This document shows, piece after piece, positions 15,946 through 25,920 of a DNA stretch of 63,762 bases (position 1 is the first letter of the stretch; every line of letters begins with the position of its first letter). Both the position numbers and the translations under genes were made by a program. Where the stretch lies: assembly GCF_000735365.1 (NCBI RefSeq), contig NZ_JMPL01000016.1, positions 1 through 63,762 of the forward strand, given 5' to 3'. This stretch comes from Kluyvera ascorbata ATCC 33433. Its GTDB lineage: Bacteria; Pseudomonadota; Gammaproteobacteria; Enterobacterales; Enterobacteriaceae. The notes beneath the pieces are model-generated. The model had not been told where the DNA came from. It made no database searches and was given only the letters and a program-made list of their open reading frames with translations.

Positions 15946-18084
15946 TTAACCGAGCTGCCCGTTACCCAGGTGCTTAACGCGGCGCTTCACTTCTTCCTGC
16001 TTACCGGCGTTGAACGGACGAGCATCCGGGCTGCCGAGGTAGCCGCAAACGCGGCGGGTGACGGAGACGCGCGCGGCGTCATGGTTACCACATTTCGGGC
16101 AGGTGAAACCTTTGCTGGTGCACTCGAACTCACCGGTAAAGCCGCACTCGTAGCATTCGTCGATTGGCGTGTTGGTACCGTAATACGGTACGTGCTGATA
16201 GCTGTAATCCCACACGTCTTCCAGTGCCTTCAGGTTATGCTGAATGTTTGGGTACTCGCCGTAGCAGATGAAGCCACCGTTGGCGATTGGTGGGTAGGCC
16301 GCTTCAAAATCAATCTTGTCGTATGGGTTCACCTTCTTCTCTACGTCGAGGTGGAAGCTGTTGGTGTAGTAACCTTTATCGGTCACGCCTTCAACGAGGC
16401 CAAATTCGGCGGTATCCAGACGGCAGAAGCGGTCGCACAGGTTTTCACTTGGCGTGCTGTACAGGCTGAAGCCGTAGCCGGTTTCGTCTTTCCACTGGTC
16501 AACGGCATCGCGCAGACGCTGAACAATTGCCACGCCTTTCTCACGCAGCATTTCGCTATCGTACATATGTTGATTGCCGAACAGCGCATTAATGGTCTCG
16601 TGGATACCGATATAGCCCAGAGAAATCGACGCACGACCATTTTTGAAGATCTCGGAAACGTCGTCGTCCGCTTTCAGACGCACACCGCAGGCCCCTTCCA
16701 TATAGAGGATTGGCGCTACGCGGGCTTTCACCCCTTCCAGGCGGGCGATACGGGTCATCAGCGCTTTACGCGCCAGCACCAGACGTTCGTCCAGCAGTGA
16801 CCAGAACGCCGCTTCGTCCCCCTTCGCTTCCAGCGCGATGCGCGGCAGGTTGAGGCTGATAACGCCGAGGTTGTTACGGCCATCGTGAACCTGCTCGCCG
16901 TCTTCGTTTTCCCACACGCCGAGGAAGCTGCGGCAGCCCATCGGGGTTTTAAACGAACCGGTGACTTTCACTACCTGATCGTAGTTGAGGATGTCCGGAT
17001 ACATGCGTTTGCTCGCGCATTCCAGCGCCAGCTGTTTGATGTCGTAGTTGGCATCGCCCGGCTTGTGGTTCAGACCATCGCGAATGGCGAAGACCAGTTT
17101 CGGGAACACCGCGGTTTTGCGGTTTTTGCCAAGGCCCGCGATACGATTGCGCAGAATGGACTGCTGAATCAGGCGGGATTCCCAACTGGTGCCGAGGCCG
17201 AAACCAAAGGTCACGAACGGGGTCTGGCCGTTGGCGGTATGCAGCGTGTTCACTTCATATTCCAGCGACTGGAACGCGTCGTAGCACTCTTTCTCGGTAC
17301 GAGAGCGGGCATACTCTTCCGCATTCGGAATTTGCCACTCGTCGGCGGTCTGACGATGCTTGTTGAAGCTAGCCGCGACAAACGGAGCAAGCACTTCATC
17401 GATACGGTTGATGGTGGTGCCGCCGTAAATGTGGCTGGCAACCTGCGCGATAATCTGTGCGGTTACCGCAGTCGCGGTAGAGATGGATTTTGGCGGCTCG
17501 ATTTCCGCGTTGCCCATCTTAAAGCCCTGAGTCAACATGCCTTTCAGGTCGATCAGCATACAGTTGAACATCGGGAAGAACGGTGAGTAGTCGAGGTCGT
17601 GGTAGTGGATAACACCGCGCTCGTGCGCCATCACCACGTCGTGCGGCAGCAGGTGCTGGCGAGCGTAGTGCTTAGCGACGATACCGGCCAGCAGGTCGCG
17701 CTGGGTCGGGATCACTTTACTGTCTTTGTTGGCGTTCTCGTTCAGCAGCGCCGAGTTGGTCTGCTCAACCAGGCCGCGAATTTCCTGGTTCAGGCGGCCG
17801 CGTTTTTCGCGCTGGCTGTCACGGTCGTGGCGATATTCGATATAGGCACGAGCGAGTTGCTTGTACGGCCCGGACATCAGCTGGTTCTCAACGGCGGTCT
17901 GAATTACGTTGATATCAACCTGCGCCTGACCCTGCATTTGTTGGCTAACGATTGCTGCGACGGTGGCGCAATAGTCTGCGTCATCGACTCCCGCTGCTTT
18001 AGCTGCACGTAGAATTGCTTCTTTGATGCGCTCTGACTTGAACGGCACTTTACAGCCATCTCGTTTCATCACATGCGGTGTCAT
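15946..18084 (-). CDS. nrdD: Anaerobic ribonucleoside-triphosphate reductase
   Basis: Class III reductase that converts NTPs to dNTPs without oxygen. It is 712 residues, the same as E. coli. An ATP-cone begins the protein (VMKRDGCKVPFKSERIKEA). The radical glycine is Gly681 in RRVCGYLG, and the C-terminal zinc site has CYECG and CPKCG pairs. The start is MTPHVMKRDG; an upstream in-frame ATG is ignored because it would add 30 non-family residues. Paired NrdR boxes and FNR-type sites lie upstream. Confidence 0.98.
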   Translation of the reverse strand: MTPHVMKRDGCKVPFKSERIKEAILRAAKAAGVDDADYCATVAAIVSQQMQGQAQVDINVIQTAVENQLMSGPYKQLARAYIEYRHDRDSQREKRGRLNQEIRGLVEQTNSALLNENANKDSKVIPTQRDLLAGIVAKHYARQHLLPHDVVMAHERGVIHYHDLDYSPFFPMFNCMLIDLKGMLTQGFKMGNAEIEPPKSISTATAVTAQIIAQVASHIYGGTTINRIDEVLAPFVAASFNKHRQTADEWQIPNAEEYARSRTEKECYDAFQSLEYEVNTLHTANGQTPFVTFGFGLGTSWESRLIQQSILRNRIAGLGKNRKTAVFPKLVFAIRDGLNHKPGDANYDIKQLALECASKRMYPDILNYDQVVKVTGSFKTPMGCRSFLGVWENEDGEQVHDGRNNLGVISLNLPRIALEAKGDEAAFWSLLDERLVLARKALMTRIARLEGVKARVAPILYMEGACGVRLKADDDVSEIFKNGRASISLGYIGIHETINALFGNQHMYDSEMLREKGVAIVQRLRDAVDQWKDETGYGFSLYSTPSENLCDRFCRLDTAEFGLVEGVTDKGYYTNSFHLDVEKKVNPYDKIDFEAAYPPIANGGFICYGEYPNIQHNLKALEDVWDYSYQHVPYYGTNTPIDECYECGFTGEFECTSKGFTCPKCGNHDAARVSVTRRVCGYLGSPDARPFNAGKQEEVKRRVKHLGNGQLG

Positions 18085-18257
18085 GATCACTCCAATTTTT
18101 ATCATTACGTTATAAGAACAGGTTATCCACAGAGGCGGGAAAACGACGATTGGCGTAATCACTCCATTAACCAATACTTTCCCTCATGTGTGGCCCAGGT
18201 TATCCACATATCGACTATCTTTTTCGTGATTATCATTGTTGCAATGATAGACGATAA

Positions 18258-18304
18258 ATACCATATGTTGGGCCGGGACGCATTTTAAGTTCTATATGTA
18301 GTGA
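18258..18304. promoter_or_regulatory. Two NrdR boxes before nrdD
   Basis: Core CTATATGTAG at 18292-18301 matches the NrdR box core fully, and CCATATGTTG at 18261-18270 matches it with one change. The two boxes are 31 bp apart, the spacing known for E. coli nrd promoters. They should mediate ATP/dATP-dependent repression of nrdDG. Confidence 0.75.
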
Positions 18305-18345
18305 TTTGCATCAAACATGTTTACGCTTTTATTGATTCAGAACAA
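18301..18345. promoter_or_regulatory. Two FNR-type sites before nrdD
   Basis: GTGATTTGCATCAA (18301-18314) and TTGATTCAGAACAA (18332-18345) each differ at one position from TTGAT-N4-ATCAA. They fit anaerobic activation of nrdDG by FNR as in E. coli, which also has two sites. Confidence 0.7.
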
Positions 18346-18448
18346 AGTAAAAATGCAAGAGTACAGATGACAGGCGTTGAGGGTAATGTAAATTTTACTG
18401 CTTAATAAATGCCCAAAAAAGGACTGAAAAACAGCGTGATGCGAAGAA

Positions 18449-18473
18449 GCCCAGCAGCAGGGCGCTGCCGGGC
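18449..18473 (-). terminator. Probable terminator after treC
   Basis: GCCCAGCAGC and GCTGCCGGGC form a 10-bp stem with one G-U pair just downstream of treC. The minus strand continues TTCTTCGC, a weak T-tract. Confidence 0.55.
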
Positions 18474-18480
18474 CGGAGGG

Positions 18481-20124
18481 TTAGCGCTGAAGCCACCAGA
18501 TGGCTTCAAACGGTCGTAGCGTCATGCCCGCAGGGGTGTCGTAGTTACTCATCAATACTTCGCCATCGGTGGAGCCTGACGGTGGCTCCCAGGCCTGCGG
18601 CTCATCGCTGAGGTTTGCGGCCACAAGCAGTGTCTGACCCTGCCACTGACGGCGGTAGCACCACAGCGACGGATGGTTGGGCAGCAGATCCTCATAATCG
18701 CCCCAGGTCAGCACCGGCTCGGATTTACGCAGCGCAATCAGCTGCTGGTAGGTGTAGAACACCGAATCAGGCTCTGCCAGCGCGCGTTCGACGTTAATCT
18801 CCGCATAGTTATTGCTGACGCCAATCCACGGCTTACCTGTGGTAAACCCGGCGTTAGGGCTGGCGTCCCACTGCATCGGCGTACGGCTGTTGTCGCGGGA
18901 TTTACTGGCGAGAATCGCCAGCAGCTCGTCGGCATCACGCCCCTGCGCCAGCAGTTCGTTGTACATGTTGTGGCTCTCAACGTCGCGGTACTGCTCTATC
19001 GTGGAGAAGTGTGGGTTGGTCATGCCAATCTCTTCGCCCTGATAGATATACGGCGTGCCCTGCATTCCGTGCAGCACCATCGCCAGCATCTTCGCCGCCG
19101 TGACACGATGTTCACCTTCGTCGCCAAAGCGCGAGACGATGCGCGGCTGGTCGTGGTTACACCAGAACAGTGCGTTCCAGGCGCGGTTGTGCATGCCCTG
19201 CTGCCAATGGCTAAACAGTGATTTCAGCGCCACGAAATCCGGGCGCGCCAACGTCCACTTCTCGCCGCCGGGATAGTCCACCTTCAGGTGATGGAAGTTA
19301 AAAGTCATCGACAGCTCTTTGCCGTCGAGAGACGCATATTGCTGGCAGTTTTCGAGGGAGGTGGAAGACATCTCACCAACGGTCATCAGGTTGCGCGGCG
19401 TAAAGACATCGCGGCTGAACTCCTGCAAGAACTCGTGGGCGCGTGGGCCATCGGTATAGAAGCGGCGACCGTCACCCTGATGGTCGTCCGGGAAGTTCTG
19501 ATCTTTGGAGATAAGGTTGATAACGTCGAGGCGCAGGCCGTCTACGCCGCGATCGGCCCAGAACTCGCAGACCTTTTTCAGCTCGGCGCGTACCGTCTCG
19601 TTTTCCCAGTTGAGATCCGCCTGCTCGGTGGCGAACAGGTGTAGATAGTACTGACCGCTGGCCGCGTCCCACTGCCAGGCGTTGCCACCAAACTTAGAGC
19701 GCCAGTTGTTCGGCGGCGCGTCCGGCGTACCGTCGCGCCAGATATAGAACTGGCGATATGGGCTCTCTTTCTTCAGCGACTCCTTAAACCACGCGTGGTG
19801 GGTGGAGGTGTGGTTGAGCACCATGTCCAGCACGATACGAATTCCGCGCTGATGCGCCTCGGCAACCAGCTTGTCGAAATCGTCGAGCGTGCCGTAAGAG
19901 GGGTCAATCTCGGTGTAGTTGGCAATGTCGTAGCCGTTATCGACCTGCGGCGAGACGTAGAATGGTGTTATCCAGATGGCATCAACGCCGAGCTTTTGCA
20001 GATAGTCGAGACGTGATGTCACCCCGCGCAGATCTCCCGTTCCGCTGCTGGTGGTGTCCTGGAAGCTTTTCGGGTAAATCTGGTAAATCACGCCGTTTTG
20101 CCACCAGTGAGGCAGTGTATTCAT
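18481..20124 (-). CDS. treC: Trehalose-6-phosphate hydrolase
   Basis: GH13 enzyme that splits trehalose 6-phosphate into glucose and glucose 6-phosphate in the cytoplasm. It is 547 residues. Catalytic motifs are GLRLDVINL (nucleophile Asp near 198), VGEMSS (acid/base Glu near 250) and FWCNHDQPR (transition-state Asp). The TIM barrel is followed by a short beta domain. It lies 56 bp after treB in the same operon. Confidence 0.97.
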   Translation of the reverse strand: MNTLPHWWQNGVIYQIYPKSFQDTTSSGTGDLRGVTSRLDYLQKLGVDAIWITPFYVSPQVDNGYDIANYTEIDPSYGTLDDFDKLVAEAHQRGIRIVLDMVLNHTSTHHAWFKESLKKESPYRQFYIWRDGTPDAPPNNWRSKFGGNAWQWDAASGQYYLHLFATEQADLNWENETVRAELKKVCEFWADRGVDGLRLDVINLISKDQNFPDDHQGDGRRFYTDGPRAHEFLQEFSRDVFTPRNLMTVGEMSSTSLENCQQYASLDGKELSMTFNFHHLKVDYPGGEKWTLARPDFVALKSLFSHWQQGMHNRAWNALFWCNHDQPRIVSRFGDEGEHRVTAAKMLAMVLHGMQGTPYIYQGEEIGMTNPHFSTIEQYRDVESHNMYNELLAQGRDADELLAILASKSRDNSRTPMQWDASPNAGFTTGKPWIGVSNNYAEINVERALAEPDSVFYTYQQLIALRKSEPVLTWGDYEDLLPNHPSLWCYRRQWQGQTLLVAANLSDEPQAWEPPSGSTDGEVLMSNYDTPAGMTLRPFEAIWWLQR

Positions 20125-20180
20125 TGGGTTGTCCTCTAATAAGAATCAGGGGCGCAATTGCGCCCCGAAGAAGGTGTGCT

Positions 20181-21602
20181 TTACATGACGGGCAGCGTGC
20201 CCTGACTCTCTTTGCGCTTGTAGACCATCATGGTCAAAATAATCGGTACGACGACGGCGATAATCATTGCGATGCTGTAGACGCCCCAGAAAGTTGGTTT
20301 AATCGACAGAATGCCCGGCAGGCCGCCGACGCCGATACCGTTCGCCAGCACGCCGTACAGGCCGCACAGCAGGCCAGCGATACCGGAACCGATCATCGCG
20401 CAGAGCATTGGGAAGCGGTACTTCAGGTTGATCCCGTACATCGCCGGTTCGGTTACGCCGAGGTAGGCGGAGATAGCCGCGGGAACGGAGATTTCACGCT
20501 CGTTAGCTTTACGGCTGCAAATGATGATGCCGACGACGGCAGAGGCCTGCGCGATGTTCGACAGGGCAATCATTGGCCACACCGGGGTGCCGCCCATGCT
20601 TTGAATCATCTGCATATCGATAGCCAGCGTGGTCTGGTGCACACCGGTAATCACCAGCGGCGCATACAGGAAGCCGAACAATGCGGCGCCAATTGGCGCG
20701 AAGCTACCGGTCAACAGGTGACGCACGGCGAAAGCAACGCCGTCGCCAATCAAGCGACCGAATGGCCCAATAATCGCGTGAGCGAGGAAAACGGCGAGGA
20801 TCAGCGAGCATACCGGTACGATAACCAGATACAGGTAATCCGGCACGATGCGCTTGAGGCGCGTCTCAATAAAGCCGAGCGTCAGACCCGCCAACAGCGC
20901 CGGGATAACCTGCGCCTGATAGCCGACTTTGGCGATGGTAAACAGGCCGAAGTTCCACACTTCCGGCACCTGCTGACCTAACAGATAGGCGTTCATCAGC
21001 TGTGGGGAAACCAGCGTTACGCCAAGCACGATGCCGAGAATCGGTGTGCCGCCCATTTTCTTCACCGCAGACCAGCAGATGCCCACCGGCAGGTAGAAGA
21101 AGATAGCCTCGCCAATCAACCACAGGAAGTCATAGATGGTTTGCAGCGACGGGTGCATCTGCGCCAACGTCTGGCCGTTGCTCATCGGCAAGTCGCCGAT
21201 CACGTTGCGGAAGCCTAAGATCAAACCCCCGCTGATAAGCGCAGGCAGCAACGGGAAGAAGATCTCCGCAAAGTGGGAAATCATCTGCTCGTGCCACTTC
21301 ATGTTCTGACGGGCCGCCAGTTTCGCCTGCTCTTTATCCGCACCGCTCTGTCCGGTGGTGGCGAGCAACGCCTGGTAGTAGTCGCCCACTTCCGTGCCGA
21401 TAACTACCTGGAATTGACCGGCGTTGGTGAAGCAGCCTTTAACCATCGGCAGCTCTTCAATGGCTTTCGGGGAGGCCTTGGCCGGATCGTTAAGCACGAA
21501 GCGCAGGCGCGTGATGCAGTGGCTAACGGTGGCGATGTTTTCGCGCCCGCCAACCAGTTCGATAAGTTTATCGATGTTCTTTTGGTCTATTTTTTTGCTC
21601 AT
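20181..21602 (-). CDS. treB: Trehalose-specific PTS EIIBC
   Basis: Takes up trehalose as trehalose 6-phosphate. The 473-residue protein has an N-terminal EIIB domain with phospho-acceptor Cys29 (VSHCITRLRF) and a C-terminal EIIC of about ten membrane segments, including the GITE-like ISAYLGVTEPAMYGIN motif. There is no EIIA domain, so it depends on the glucose EIIA (Crr), as in E. coli. It is transcribed with treC under TreR control. Confidence 0.97.
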   Translation of the reverse strand: MSKKIDQKNIDKLIELVGGRENIATVSHCITRLRFVLNDPAKASPKAIEELPMVKGCFTNAGQFQVVIGTEVGDYYQALLATTGQSGADKEQAKLAARQNMKWHEQMISHFAEIFFPLLPALISGGLILGFRNVIGDLPMSNGQTLAQMHPSLQTIYDFLWLIGEAIFFYLPVGICWSAVKKMGGTPILGIVLGVTLVSPQLMNAYLLGQQVPEVWNFGLFTIAKVGYQAQVIPALLAGLTLGFIETRLKRIVPDYLYLVIVPVCSLILAVFLAHAIIGPFGRLIGDGVAFAVRHLLTGSFAPIGAALFGFLYAPLVITGVHQTTLAIDMQMIQSMGGTPVWPMIALSNIAQASAVVGIIICSRKANEREISVPAAISAYLGVTEPAMYGINLKYRFPMLCAMIGSGIAGLLCGLYGVLANGIGVGGLPGILSIKPTFWGVYSIAMIIAVVVPIILTMMVYKRKESQGTLPVM

Positions 21603-21745
21603 GATAGGGCCTTAAAACAGAGGTGAGATCTCCCCGATACCGCCACTTCAGACGCTCTTTTTAGCGAGCTATCTGACGGACACAGGATCGAACCGTTATT
21701 AATATGCTGAATATTAGCGTAACGGGTTTGCGGTTTCGGGAAAAT

Positions 21746-21757
21746 GGGAACGTTCCC
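21746..21757. promoter_or_regulatory. TreR operator
   Basis: Perfect palindrome GGGAACGTTCCC with the central CG typical of LacI-family operators, in the treR-treB gap about 145 bp before treB. A further GGGAAAATGGG half-like element lies beside it. Confidence 0.75.
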
Positions 21758-21795
21758 GAAACGCTGCGGCGATCACATTAAAGCTGATGTTAAGC

Positions 21796-22743
21796 TTAGG
21801 ACAGAATGGCGGGGATCACGATCTGATGCGGTTCGCTTCGACCACTGATTTGGGCGATAAGCTGTTCTGCGGCGCGGCGTCCGGCCTCGGCATAGCCGGG
21901 ATCGGCGGTGATAATTTCCGGATGCAGGAACTTGGTCAACGGTGTATTACCGACGCTTGCCAGCTGGACGTTATCAATACGCTGCTCCTGAAGGTACTTG
22001 CTCACGCCGAGGGCGAGGGTATCGGTAGCGCAGATAAGCGCGGTGGTATCCGGCGTGATAACCTGACTGGCGAAGTCGTAACCCTGCTTCATGGCCAGGC
22101 CCGGCAGCGCGGCGACCGGTGTGAGCTTGTGGCGCTTGCAGAACGCCTGGTAGGCATCGTGACGACGCTGCCCGGTGGTGACGTCGGCAGGAGGAACCCC
22201 GAGGAAGCTGATGTGGCGGTGGCCCAGTTCGAACAGGCGCTGCATCAGCTGCGTAATCGCGCCGGTATCGTCGTAGCAGACGGAGGCAAAGCCTTTGGCA
22301 TCGCGAGCCATCAGCACCAGCGTCGAGTGCCAGTCGCCCAGAATAGCTTCGGTCACGCCGGTAAAGCCGAACAGGATCACGCCGTCGATATTGCGGCGTT
22401 TGAGCATTGCCAGATGCTCGACCACCTTCTCTGGCGAGAACTGACTTTCCATCATGATAGGGTCGTAGCCCTGCTCGTAGAAGGCGGGCAACATGGTTTG
22501 TACCGCTAGATTTTCCGACAGTGAGTCCAGGCGAGTGACGATAATCGCCACCACTTTATCGCTTTGCCCACGCATGGCGCGCGCGGAGCGAGAAGGGGAG
22601 AAGCCGTGCTGCGCCATCACTGCTTCGACGCGTTCGCGGGTGCGGTCGCTAACGCCGCTTTCATTATTCAGCACGCGGGAGACGGTTGATTTCCCGACAC
22701 CGCTCAGGCGAGCGATATCTTTAATAGTCAGCCGATTTTCCAT
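21796..22743 (-). CDS. treR: Trehalose operon repressor
   Basis: LacI/GalR-family repressor of 315 residues. The N-terminal HTH (IARLSGVGKSTVSRVLNNES, about 9-29) is followed by the hinge and a periplasmic-binding-protein-like core that binds trehalose 6-phosphate. It lies upstream of treB on the same strand, with a TreR-type operator in the gap, as in E. coli. Confidence 0.96.
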   Translation of the reverse strand: MENRLTIKDIARLSGVGKSTVSRVLNNESGVSDRTRERVEAVMAQHGFSPSRSARAMRGQSDKVVAIIVTRLDSLSENLAVQTMLPAFYEQGYDPIMMESQFSPEKVVEHLAMLKRRNIDGVILFGFTGVTEAILGDWHSTLVLMARDAKGFASVCYDDTGAITQLMQRLFELGHRHISFLGVPPADVTTGQRRHDAYQAFCKRHKLTPVAALPGLAMKQGYDFASQVITPDTTALICATDTLALGVSKYLQEQRIDNVQLASVGNTPLTKFLHPEIITADPGYAEAGRRAAEQLIAQISGRSEPHQIVIPAILS

Positions 22744-22784
22744 AATAGTTGCCCCGCGTGAATATTTTATGCCACCAACCTGAT

Positions 22785-22819
22785 GGTTGATGTACCGTTG
22801 AATTGCCTGACGTTATTAT
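22785..22819 (+). promoter_or_regulatory. PhoP-box-like promoter of mgtLA
   Basis: Direct repeats GGTTGA (22785-22790) and CGTTGA (22796-22801) are 5 bp apart, as in PhoP boxes ([G/T]GTTTA-N5-[G/T]GTTTA), and TATTAT at 22814-22819 is placed as a -10 hexamer about 12 bp downstream, typical of PhoP-activated promoters. Low-Mg2+ induction by PhoPQ is the expected control. Confidence 0.65.
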
Positions 22820-22825
22820 ATCGCT

Positions 22826-23097
22826 CTAATTGTCACAAACCTTATGAATTTCTGCGTATAATCCGCGGCGTTTTCTACTATCAATCTTACCGGAGGCTGT
22901 ATGGATCCCGATCCCACCCGTCTCTCCAACTGGAGAGTAACTTTCCGGTAAGCCAGCTTTCGCTGCCTTGCCGATGATGTGAGGCAGTGACACGTCTTAA
23001 TGTCCCTGCAATAAAAATGAAGTGCCTATACGGTACAGATTAACTGTGCCCGCAGGCCTGTCTGCGGTTGTCTCTGGCGACTGCGGAGGACTTTTGT
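22826..23097 (+). ncRNA. mgtA 5' leader, Mg2+-sensing regulatory RNA
   Basis: About 270 nt separate the predicted transcription start from mgtA, close to the length of the Salmonella mgtA leader, which controls elongation into mgtA by Mg2+ and by mgtL translation. It includes the mgtL ORF and GC-rich pairing segments (GCCCGCAGGCCTGTCTGCGG). The 5' end is estimated from the -10 hexamer; the fold was not computed. Confidence 0.7.
22901..22951 (+). CDS. mgtL: mgtA leader peptide MgtL
   Basis: A 16-residue ORF, MDPDPTRLSNWRVTFR, behind a CGGAGG site. It keeps the MDPDPT start of E. coli and Salmonella MgtL with prolines at 3 and 5. Slow translation of those codons at low proline or low Mg2+ lets transcription proceed into mgtA in Salmonella. 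Confidence 0.92.
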   Translation: MDPDPTRLSNWRVTFR

Positions 23098-25806
23098 ATG
23101 CTGAAAAATTTCACCCGGCAGCTGTTCGCGCAGCTTGGCCGCCATCTGCCGCGCCGTCTGGTACAGCGCGATCCAATGCCTTCTCAGCAAAGCGTTGCTC
23201 ACACGCCTATTCCGCCATCCCTCAGCGAACAGTGCCTGAAAATGGCGCATCTCAGCGAGCAGGAATTGTGGGAAACCTTTAACACCCATCCAGAAGGGTT
23301 GAACGCCGCGGAAGTTGAGCAGGCGCGCGCTACGCACGGCGAAAACAAACTGCCCGCGCAGCAGCCGCAGCCGTGGTGGGTGCATCTGTGGCTCTGTTAC
23401 CGTAACCCGTTCAACATCCTGTTGACCGTGCTGGCAGCCGTCTCTTATGCCACTGAAGATCTGTTCGCGGCGGTCGTTATTGTGCTGATGGTGGGCATTT
23501 CCACACTGCTGAACTTTGTCCAGGAAGCCCGCTCGACCAAAGCGGCGGACACCCTGAAAGCGATGGTGAGCAACACCGCGACGGTGCTGCGCGTTATCAA
23601 TGATAAGGGCGAGAGCAGCTGGGTGGAACTGCCTATCGACCAGCTGGTGCCGGGCGACATTATCAAACTGGCGGCGGGGGACATGATCCCGGCTGACCTG
23701 CGCGTGATTCAGGCGCGCGATCTGTTTGTGGCTCAGGCATCGCTGACCGGCGAATCCTTACCGGTTGAGAAAGTGGCGCAGACCCGCGAGCCGAGTCAAA
23801 CCAATCCGCTCGAGTGCGACACCCTGTGCTTTATGGGCACCAACGTGGTGAGCGGCACCGCGCAGGCGATGGTCATTGCCACCGGTGCCAACACCTGGTT
23901 TGGGCAACTGGCCGGTCGCGTGAGCGAGCAGGAGAGCGAGCCGAACGCCTTCCAGAAAGGCATCAGCCGCGTCAGCATGCTGCTGATCCGCTTTATGCTG
24001 GTGATGGCGCCGATTGTATTGGTTATCAACGGTTATACCAAAGGCGACTGGTGGGAAGCGGCGCTGTTTGCCCTTTCCGTCGCCGTTGGCCTGACGCCGG
24101 AAATGCTGCCGATGATCGTCACCTCGACGCTGGCGCGTGGGGCGGTGAAGCTGTCAAAACAGAAGGTTATCGTTAAGCACCTCGACGCGATTCAGAACTT
24201 TGGCGCGATGGACATCCTCTGCACCGACAAAACCGGTACGCTGACCCAGGATAAAATCGTGCTGGAGAACCACACCGATATCTCCGGCAAGGTGAGCGAG
24301 CGCGTGCTGCAAACGGCGTGGCTCAACAGCCACTATCAGACCGGGCTGAAAAACCTGCTGGATACCGCGGTACTGGAAGGGGTTGATGAAGTGGCGGCCC
24401 GCGAGCTGTCTACTGCCTGGCAGAAAGTGGATGAGATCCCGTTTGATTTCGAACGCCGCCGTATGTCGGTGGTGGTGAGTGAAAAGCCGGACGTACATAA
24501 GCTGATTTGCAAAGGGGCGCTGCAGGAAATCCTGAACGTCTGTACTCAGGTCTACCACAACGGCGAGATTGTGCCGCTCGACGAGAGTATGCTGCGCCGC
24601 ATCAAACGCGTGACCGATACCCTGAACCGTCAGGGGCTGCGCGTGGTCGCGGTGGCAAGCAAATTCCTGCCAGCGCGGGAAGGGGACTATCAGCGTATCG
24701 ATGAGTCTGACCTGATCCTCGAAGGCTACATCGCCTTCCTCGATCCGCCGAAAGAGACCACGGCGCCTGCGCTTAAAGCGCTCAAGGCGAGCGGCATCAC
24801 CGTGAAAATTCTCACCGGCGACAGCGAACTGGTGGCGGCGAAAGTGTGCCACGAAGTGGGACTGGATGCGGGTGACGTGATTGTCGGCAGCGAAATTGAA
24901 CATCTGAGCGATGACGAACTCGCGAAGCTTGCCCAACGCACTACGCTGTTTGCACGCCTGACGCCGATGCATAAAGAGCGCATCGTAACCCTGCTGAAAC
25001 GCGAAGGGCACGTGGTGGGCTTTATGGGCGATGGCATCAACGATGCGCCAGCGCTACGCGCGGCGGATATTGGTATTTCCGTGGACGGCGCGGTGGACAT
25101 CGCCCGTGAAGCGGCCGATATCATCCTGCTGGAAAAGAGCCTGATGGTGCTGGAAGAGGGCGTGATCGAAGGTCGTCGTACCTTCTCGAATATGCTCAAG
25201 TACATCAAGATGACCGCTAGTTCTAACTTCGGTAACGTCTTCAGCGTGCTGGTGGCCAGCGCCTTCCTGCCGTTCCTGCCGATGCTGCCGTTACACTTAC
25301 TGATTCAGAACCTGCTGTACGATGTATCCCAGGTGGCGCTGCCGTTCGATAACGTGGATGACGAACAGATTCGTAAACCGCAGCGCTGGAATCCGGCCGA
25401 TCTGGGCCGTTTTATGGTGTTCTTCGGGCCAATTAGCTCCATCTTTGACATTCTGACCTTCTGCCTGATGTGGTGGGTATTTAAGGCCAACACGCCAGAA
25501 ATGCAGACGCTGTTCCAGTCCGGCTGGTTTATTGAAGGGCTGCTGTCGCAGACGCTGATTGTGCATATGATTCGTACCCGCCGCATCCCGTTCGTGCAGA
25601 GCCGCGCCGCATGGCCACTGTTCGCTATGACGCTGCTGGTGATGGCAATTGGTATTGCGCTGCCGTTCTCACCGCTGGCAAGCTATCTGCAATTAGAAGC
25701 GCTGCCGCTGAGCTACTTCCCGTGGCTGGTGGCGATTCTGGTGGGTTACATGACCTTCACGCAGATGGTGAAAGGGTTCTTCACCCGCCGTTACGGTTGG
25801 CAGTAA
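23098..25806 (+). CDS. mgtA: P-type Mg2+-importing ATPase
   Basis: P3-type ATPase of 902 residues that imports Mg2+ across the inner membrane. The phosphorylated aspartate is Asp377 in CTDKTGTLTQ; TGES is the dephosphorylation motif, and GDGINDAPAL the nucleotide/phosphate hinge. About ten membrane segments are visible. It closely matches Salmonella MgtA, including the extended basic N terminus. The start MLKNFTRQLF is chosen over a codon 30 bp upstream because it follows GGAGG and matches Salmonella. Confidence 0.98.
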   Translation: MLKNFTRQLFAQLGRHLPRRLVQRDPMPSQQSVAHTPIPPSLSEQCLKMAHLSEQELWETFNTHPEGLNAAEVEQARATHGENKLPAQQPQPWWVHLWLCYRNPFNILLTVLAAVSYATEDLFAAVVIVLMVGISTLLNFVQEARSTKAADTLKAMVSNTATVLRVINDKGESSWVELPIDQLVPGDIIKLAAGDMIPADLRVIQARDLFVAQASLTGESLPVEKVAQTREPSQTNPLECDTLCFMGTNVVSGTAQAMVIATGANTWFGQLAGRVSEQESEPNAFQKGISRVSMLLIRFMLVMAPIVLVINGYTKGDWWEAALFALSVAVGLTPEMLPMIVTSTLARGAVKLSKQKVIVKHLDAIQNFGAMDILCTDKTGTLTQDKIVLENHTDISGKVSERVLQTAWLNSHYQTGLKNLLDTAVLEGVDEVAARELSTAWQKVDEIPFDFERRRMSVVVSEKPDVHKLICKGALQEILNVCTQVYHNGEIVPLDESMLRRIKRVTDTLNRQGLRVVAVASKFLPAREGDYQRIDESDLILEGYIAFLDPPKETTAPALKALKASGITVKILTGDSELVAAKVCHEVGLDAGDVIVGSEIEHLSDDELAKLAQRTTLFARLTPMHKERIVTLLKREGHVVGFMGDGINDAPALRAADIGISVDGAVDIAREAADIILLEKSLMVLEEGVIEGRRTFSNMLKYIKMTASSNFGNVFSVLVASAFLPFLPMLPLHLLIQNLLYDVSQVALPFDNVDDEQIRKPQRWNPADLGRFMVFFGPISSIFDILTFCLMWWVFKANTPEMQTLFQSGWFIEGLLSQTLIVHMIRTRRIPFVQSRAAWPLFAMTLLVMAIGIALPFSPLASYLQLEALPLSYFPWLVAILVGYMTFTQMVKGFFTRRYGWQ

Positions 25807-25828
25807 GCGATGAGGTGCTCTGTCTAGC

Positions 25829-25855
25829 GTAGCCCGGCCAAGCGAAGCGCCGCCG
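25829..25855. repeat. REP element after mgtA
   Basis: GTAGCCCGGCCAAGC...GCGCCGCCGGGAAA palindrome, same family as at 3259-3290. Confidence 0.75.
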
Positions 25856-25880
25856 GGAAACCCACGACACTAAAACAAAA

Positions 25881-25902
25881 AAGGCAGCCATCGGCTGCCT
25901 TT
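25881..25902. terminator. Bidirectional terminator mgtA/ridA
   Basis: AAGGCAGCC/GGCTGCCTT hairpin with an A-run on its left and a T-rich tail on its right, so it should stop both mgtA (plus) and ridA (minus). Confidence 0.85.
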
Positions 25903-25920
25903 TCTTCATACTGCGTGCAA